64,000 nt of DNA from Diadema setosum (taxonomy: Eukaryota > Echinodermata > Echinoidea > Diadematoida > Diadematidae), in contig NC_092705.1 of assembly GCF_964275005.1 (NCBI RefSeq), forward strand, positions 22,639,980 to 22,703,979, written 5' to 3'. Each line of letters begins with the position of its first letter. Within the stretch, counting starts at the first letter, position 1. A program made the position numbers and the translations under genes. This document shows positions 58,064 to 64,000 of this stretch, piece by piece. The notes under the pieces were generated by a model, which worked only from the letters and a program-made list of their open reading frames with translations, had not been told where the DNA came from and did not search any database.

Positions 58064-59960
58064 TTCAAGTTGATTTATTTCATTTCCATCAAACAAAATA
58101 ATTAGAAATACAATGAAACACTCAAATACACAGATGTCATGAAATCAGTACCACAATGCGATGAACAGAATAACATTGTAAAAGAGATACAGGTAAATTA
58201 TCAACAGAGATACAAATAACTGTTACGTCACTGTGGTGAATGCATAAACAATATTGCTGGAAATGGAGGGGACTGCTAAAAAACAGGGCTTGTAGAATGC
58301 AGTCCCCTCATACAGAAAAAAAAATATATTAGCAAACAACAACAACAACAACAATTTCCCTTAACGGTAGTTAAAAAAAAGACAGACAGAGTAATACACA
58401 CATACATGCACACATACCAACTCACATTAACAAACACAAAGAGGCTCTCTTGTAAGGAAAGATTGATGAGAGGATAGAAAGATAGTAAGGGAGGTAGGAA
58501 GTCCGAGGTGGACGGGGGGGGGGGGGGAGGAGAGGGAAATGGTGGGTCATAACCAGGGCACTGGAGGCACAGACTCGCTGATAAACAAAGAGTAGTGAGG
58601 TTACCGACGCACAGACGATTTTGAAAATCAAAAGTAAAAAAAAAAAAGAATTATTCATTTTGCTGCATACGAAGTTTTTGAATAATTCTTTAACTTTAAA
58701 GAAAATGTATTAAGAATTAAAGCTTCTTTTACATTATTATCAAAAGAATTCCAGAATTTTGGTCCAGAAAAGGAGAATAAAGATTTTGCAAAAACCGTCC
58801 TAGTCAAAGGCAAATGATATTCATGGGATTGACGGGTTGGATATGCATGAACAGTTTCATTCTTTAAGAACATGGAATCAAACACAAGGGGGAGAGAATG
58901 GTTGGTGAGTTTATACATGAATTGTCCTAATTGCAAACGATAAAGGTCAAATTTTCAAAATATTATTTTCGTGAAATAAATTATAAGTATGACTTCTCCA
59001 CGATTCGTGACAAATGATACGAAGAGTTTTTTTCTGTAATAATAGTATTCTTTCTGTATATTTAGAAAAAGTGTTTTCCCATGCGAGTATACCATAGTTT
59101 AAAGGGTGTGTACAGTTCTGGTCGAGGTGAGGATTTAGCTTTTAACGTTTTGCGAGATATTCAGAAACCACTCTGTGAGATGTCAAAGAGCATGCAGTTC
59201 TAAGGGGTATCAAAAGTTTATTTGATGAAAATTGGTTTTGAAATGGCCGAGATATCCAAAAACAAGGTGAAACAAAGAGATCCTAATAAAGTTGTGGCAT
59301 GTCGCCTTTTATTATTAGCACTTTTTGGGATATCTCAGCCATTTGAAAACCAATTTTCATCAAATAAACGTTGAATCCTTCTTAAAATTACATGCTCTTT
59401 CATATTTCATAAGAGGCTTTTCATTATCTCACTTAGGAATGTTCAAAACATGAATCCCTAGGCCTACCTCAACCAGTACTGTACAGTCCCTTTAAGTAAG
59501 GTAGTATCAAAGCAGAATATAACATAAAATGTAAATTTTTGGGAAGATAAAATTTAACTTTGTTTATAATACCTATATTCCTTGAAATAACAAACGACAA
59601 ACAGAATCAATATGCAAACCCCATGCAGGTAAGTTTATTGTCCAGAATCAAACCTAGAAATTTGATGGAAGAGACTTCGTCTATGACCGTGTCTTCCAGG
59701 AAAGCGTTTCTCGGTAGATTTTCTAGCGAATTACTGAACAGCATGCATTTTTTCTTGCAGTTTTTTGTAAATTTATTGACAGTTTGTTCGCTCTTATCCA
59801 ATGGAGTAACTTCGTTAATTCACAGTTTAAAGTATCATGTGTTAATCGATCAGAATCAGAATCAGATAAAACACATTATCATCATCCGCAAATAATAAGA
59901 AAGAGAGGATGTTTGAAGAATTTGACATATCATTGACATAGAGAATTTTGACATGGACAT
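58064..59960 (-). mobile_element. 5'-truncated LINE inside TIR element copy 2
   Basis: The minus strand reads KKCMLFSNSLENLPRNAF, SIKFLGLILDNKLTC, ISRNIGIINKVKFYL, then after a MITE NYGILAWENTFSKYTER and LLLQKKTLRIICHESWRS. LGQFMYKLTNHSLPLVFDSM, VHAYPTRQSHEYHLPL and GPKFWNSFDNNVKEAL follow. This is the RT end and C-terminal tail of a CR1/L2-like LINE. The 3' UTR lies toward 58064. It inserted between CTCATTTT and ATATAGTTATC of the host element, as comparison with 38735 shows. Confidence 0.85.
59103..59491. mobile_element. TTAA-type MITE family B, copy 2, inside the LINE
   Basis: The flanks are exact TTAA on both sides (59099-59102 and 59492-59495). The ends are AGGGTGTGTACAG and CTGTACAGTCCCT. 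Removing the element and one TTAA rejoins the LINE codons as LPYL-NYGI, so the insertion point is proved. TTAA duplication fits piggyBac or Kolobok elements. The interior matches 21514-21921. Confidence 0.92.
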
Positions 59961-61615
59961 AGAGAATTTTATATAGTTATCGCTGTCACTCACCTTTCCC
60001 GGCCAGAAAAGTGAATGAAATGCTCTCACCCCATCCCCTACATAGAGAATTTTGACATACCATTGACATAGAGAATTTTATATAGTTATCGCTGTCACAC
60101 ACCTTTCCCGGCCAGAAAAGTGAATGATATGCTGTCACCCCTTCCCGTAATCAAAATATTGCCTTTTCGAAAAATATACATTCAAAGAGTGCAAGAAAAA
60201 AAAAAGTTCAGCACCAAGGGTCAACCGATGTCATGAGTACATGGGTGCCACCTAAAATGACCATTTGTGGTAGAAATGTCATAATTTGACCATGCGGTTC
60301 TGCCTCTCCACTGCTCCGTCTGTATTGTAGCATTCCTTCAGGTAAATGCGCTGCAGCTTTGCAACACGAGTTGTGTGGCTTCCCACGAGTCTCTGTGTTC
60401 CAATGCGAGTGGAAAACGGAAAACGTTGAAGGACGTAATCTTCCGCAGCATCCGTAACTGTCCGCAAATATACGTAAGCGGACGAAAGTGTTGATATACG
60501 TTAACTTGCGATTACTTTCGGATACTTACGGTGGACGTAAACGAACGCAAACGGACGGGAGGTAAAATTTTTTGCGGATGGTCTGCGTCCAGGCTACGGA
60601 TAGTTACGTTCAGTTACGGATAATTACGTTTGGTTACGGTTACTTGCGAAAGTCTGCATCCGTAGAATCCCTCTGCGAAATTGTGAACATTTCAAAATTT
60701 CGCAGGCTTGGCGCCGTCATTTTGCGTTTCTTTACGGATGAGTTACGGACAGTTACGTCTACATACGTCCCTGCGGATGCCTGCGTCCACGCTGCGTCCC
60801 CCTGCGTTCACTCATTCGTATCTATCCGCGGCGGACGTAACCCATAACGTAACCCTAACGTAACGCAAAATGACGGCGCCAAGCCTGCGAAATTTTTGAA
60901 ATGTTCAAAATTCGTAGAGGGACTCCACGGATGCAGACTTACGCAAGTAACCGTAATTAAACGTAACTATCCGTAACTGAACGTAACGATCCGTAGCTTG
61001 GACGCAGACTTTCCGCAAATAAGTTTACCTCCCGTCCATTTGCGTTTATTCCCGTCCACTTTAAGTATCCGAAATCATCCGCAAGTTAACGTATCACAAC
61101 ACTTACGATCGCTTACGGACATTATTACGGGCAGTTATACGGATGCTGCGGACAAGTGTGTCCTTTGGCGTTTTCCATTTTCATCTCTTAGAGGAATAGA
61201 GACTAATGGTAAACTACACCACCCGTGTTGCTAAGCTGCAGCGCATTGTATCTGAAAGAATACTGCAACACAGTCAGAGTGATGGAGTGGCAGTGGCATG
61301 GTCGAGTTATGAAATTTCTCCCACAAAATGGTCATTTTACGTGGCACCCATATACAGATGACATCGTTGACCCATGGTGCTAAACTTATTTTTCTTGCAC
61401 TCTCTGAATGTATGTTATTCGAATCACATTTTGGGTAGGGAATGGGGTTACATCATTTCATTTACGTTTCTGGCCGGGGACGATGTGGGGCAGCGATAAA
61501 CTATATAAAATGAGAAAGACTGTATTTCTATAAAGTCTTAACCACTTTACACTCCGTGGAATGCGTATTACATTTTTATTTTGTATTTTGGAAATGGAGG
61601 GGTGTTCTATTCGGA

Positions 61616-61665
61616 TGCTGTTCGTTATTCCGAAGGTTAGTTATTCCGAAGGTTCGTTAATCCGA
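61616..61665. repeat. Short array of GGTTCGTTATTCCGAA units
   Basis: About three copies of the unit found at 48850 and 50955, preceded by GATGCTGTTCGTTATTC like the start of the 50955 array. Confidence 0.8.
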
Positions 61666-61861
61666 AACTGCTGCAGGCGCTACTGTGGCAATGAAAATGC
61701 CTTCAGCGTGTATGAGCACGTGTTTAAACTTTAAAGAGGTCACACCAGCGTTGATCTAAAAATAGTATGGGTGTGTCAATTTCAGCGGTGACGCGGGCTA
61801 GACGAGAGAGAGAGAGAGAGAGACCGAGAGAAAATACATACAAGGGAGGTACCCTCCCTAA

Positions 61862-63180
61862 TAGTCCAAGAGCATTAGGGTTTAACCTGGACATTTTTGG
61901 TAACAAGCTGATTTTTTTCAGGAAAGGTCCAGGAATGTGTGTAAAATAACATACTAAAAGTCCTCATAAATCCTCCTTGAGCGTTTTCCGCAATCCAAGA
62001 TGGCGTCCAAAATGGCCGCCATTTCATGTTTTTCTCATAACTTTGCAAGTAGGTTTCCCCAAAACACACTTTAGATGTCTAAGTATATGTTTTGAAGTAC
62101 AAGGAACTCAATAGAATACATTATAAGAGAGGTAGAAGCACACAAGTACCAATATATCCGCTTGAGCTCTTCCGCAATCCAAGATGGCGTCCAAAATGGC
62201 CGCCATATGTTTTTCTCATAACTTTGTAAGTAGGTTTCCTAAAAACACACTTTAAATGTCTAAACATATGTTTTGAAGTATGAGGGACTCATTAGAATAC
62301 ATCTTAAGAGATGTTGAAGCACGCAAGTACCAGTAAGACCGCTTGAGCTCTTCCCAAAATCCAAGATGGCGTCCAAAATGGCCGCCATATGTTTTTCTCA
62401 TAACTTTGTAAGTAGGTTTCCTAAAAACACACTTTAAATGTCTAAACATATGTTTTGAAGTATGAGGGACTCATTAGAATACATCTTAAGAGATGTTGAA
62501 GCACGCAAGTACCAGTAAGACCGCTTGAGCTTTTCCCAAAATCCAAAATGGCGTCCAAAATGGCCGCCATTTCCTGTTTTTCTCATAACTTTGCAAGTAG
62601 GTTTCCCTATAACACATTTTAAATATCTAAACATATGTTTTGAAGTATGAGGAACTCATTAGAATACATGTTAAGAGATGTTGAAGTACGCAAGTACCAA
62701 TAAGACCGCTTGAGCTCTTACAAAAATCCAAAATGGCGTCGAAAATGGCCGCCATTTCCTTTTTTTCTTATAAATTTGCAAGTAGGTTTACCTATAGCAC
62801 ATTTTAAATGTCTAAACATATGTTTTGAAGCATAAGGAACTCAATACAATACATATCGAAAGGTTTTGAAACACACAAAAACGAATAAAACTGCTTAAGC
62901 TCTTTCCGAAATCCAAAATGGCGTCTGAAATTGCTGCCGTTTCTGTTTTAACATCAAGGTACTTCAACACGCACATTAAATGTCTTAATATATGTGTTGC
63001 GACTCAATGAAATGAATCATATACCTATTGGGAATTTTTCAAAAACACACATTTACCAATAAGACCACTTGAGGTCATCCTGAAATTCAAAATGGCGCCC
63101 GAAATGCCCCTTTCCCTGTTGTTGTTTTCTCATAACCCTGTAACTAAGTAACCCAATTACGCACACTAAAATGTCTTTAT
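61862..63180 (+). repeat. Tandem array of seven ~182-bp units with ATGGCGTCC/GGCCGCCAT cores
   Basis: The core AA(G/A)ATGGCGTCCAAAATGG starts near 61998, 62181, 62363, 62545, 62729, 62915 and 63089, so the period is 174-186 bp. Each unit also has TTTTGAAGTATGAGG, AAGAGATGTTGAAGCACGCA and CGCTTGAGCTCTT. The entry sequence (TAGTCCAAGAGCATTAGGG) matches the end of the element at 30185, so this is the arm of another copy. The later units diverge most. Confidence 0.88.
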
Positions 63181-63404
63181 ATGAAGAGCTTGCTTCCAAA
63201 AGGCGCTATAAAATCCAATTTTTCCATCTTTCGCATGATTCGAACAGATCTTTGTCATGTGCACATAAGGCACTAAAAATTTAATCAAAATTGTTTGAGG
63301 AAATATGAAAAAATCAAGCATGAAATTCACGCTTTCAACCAAAAGGCGCTAAATCCATTTTTGCTTTCAACCAAAAGGCGCTATATCCAATTTCTCTATT
63401 CCGG
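63181..63404. mobile_element. Probable end of a MITE with CCAAAAGGCGCTA motifs
   Basis: It starts TATGAAGAGCTTGCTTCC, similar to MITE A tips. CCAAAAGGCGCTATAAAATCC and two further AACCAAAAGGCGCTA copies follow. No opposite end is visible. Confidence 0.45.
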
Positions 63405-63407
63405 TCT

Positions 63408-63453
63408 CTGATTGGTCAGAGCACGCCAGCTAGGGGTGCTCTGACCAATGAGA
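63408..63453. repeat. Inverted repeat with CCAAT boxes
   Basis: ATTGGTCAGAGCAC is followed after 12 nt by its exact reverse complement GTGCTCTGACCAAT. Each arm ends in a CCAAT box, the binding site of NF-Y. This could be a small promoter element or a hairpin in a transposon. Confidence 0.7.
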
Positions 63454-64000
63454 ACATGCAACACGTACTATTACATGCAGCGATACTGCTAGCTGCACTA
63501 CATAGTTCAATGGCAATTCTTCACGGTCATGGATCACTACCACTGTTGTCTGTAGTGCTGTACAGAACCATGGCTATCAGTCGAAAGTACATGACAGTTT
63601 CATAATGGATGAAAGACTCAAGACTGCCGGTGATCTAAAAAGTGGTACGAAAAGTGGAAAAATGAGGCAGTGTTGAAGAAATGCAAGGCTAAGCAGTGGA
63701 AATACAGCTGTGAAAGGTGAGTTTAATTATCTGTACGACGCCCAGATTAAGTCAGTCCCATATATGCGTCTTGGTGTTGGGACCGAGATGGGCATCATAC
63801 CCTACTTTGAACATGTTGAGTTGATTTATAAGCAACGTAGAATGTCAAATTGGCATGGGTTTTATTACAAATTTTATAATTAATCATTCACTGGGATCAA
63901 TAATCTGCTGGGGAAAATCGTGAAATGGGCCCCACCATGCACCGGCACCACAGGGCTCGTCGTCGTGCATCAATGTAAATTATGTATTTTACGTGTTGGC
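63454..64000. other. Window end; one possible exon fragment
   Basis: At 63639-63718 (+) a frame SKKWYEKWKNEAVLKKCK ends at GAAAG followed by GTGAGT, a good splice donor. The frame is closed upstream by a stop and no family was recognised, so this is only a hint of an exon. The rest shows nothing. Confidence 0.25.

Larger units (their letters stand above)
57212..61580. mobile_element. TTACGGATAG-motif TIR element, copy 2, interrupted and partly inverted-duplicated
   Basis: The left tip AGCCCGAGTCACATAATG and 57230-58063 match 36790-37591. A LINE occupies 58064 to about 59960. The right half (59960-60845) matches 38725-39500, with a ~110-bp tandem duplication near 59975-60110. From 60846 to 61580 much of the element returns in reverse complement, including the motif arrays and the segment matching 58000-58063, so the locus can form a long hairpin. 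No transposase is seen. Confidence 0.8.

Overview
This looks like nuclear DNA of a marine invertebrate. Its genes are split by GT-AG introns, the base composition is AT-rich, and microsatellites and nested transposons are dense. A decayed Toll-like/LRR gene without visible introns, a Penelope-like element, CR1/L2-like LINEs and short palindromic MITEs would suit an echinoderm. That placement is inference; nothing here fixes the species.

Three host loci can be read. (1) A decayed leucine-rich-repeat gene (+, 8196-8497 and 15320-17633) is split by a 6.8-kb inverted-repeat element. That element carries a Tc1 transposon, whose transposase has its own intron, and a LINE. (2) An apparently complete cathepsin L gene (-, 30022 down to 20821) has six coding exons and 329 codons, with all catalytic residues and the propeptide motifs present. 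One of its introns has a GC-AG boundary. Its introns hold a hAT-like element with an 8-bp target duplication, a TTAA-type MITE, a truncated LINE and probably a large inverted array in the 5' UTR intron. (3) A HERC/UBE3A-type HECT ubiquitin ligase (+, about 43065 to beyond 55459) shows nine exons. They cover the middle of the protein and the first part of the HECT domain. The catalytic C-lobe is not seen in the window.

The rest is mobile or repeated DNA. 1-5700: a LINE cut by a transposon end, a small MITE, a TTCGTC-motif element and local duplications. 17.6-20.2 kb: a MITE, tetranucleotide and GT tracts, and a CACTG-ended element. 30.2-33.5 kb and 61.9-63.2 kb: ~182-bp tandem units built on an ATGGCGTCC/GGCCGCCAT motif. 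31.6-32.4 kb: GC-rich foldback elements. 36.8-39.5 kb and 57.2-61.6 kb: two copies of an element full of TTACGGATAG-like motifs; comparing them exposes a nested element in one and a LINE in the other. 52.9-54.6 kb: a broken Penelope-like element with inverted end repeats and a hammerhead-like motif.

The most striking general pattern is that at least eight unrelated-looking elements or repeat blocks each carry a private short motif, repeated many times and usually in both orientations near the ends. Second in interest are terminal inverted repeats whose tips match splice signals, in one case at both ends of an element lying inside a gene.
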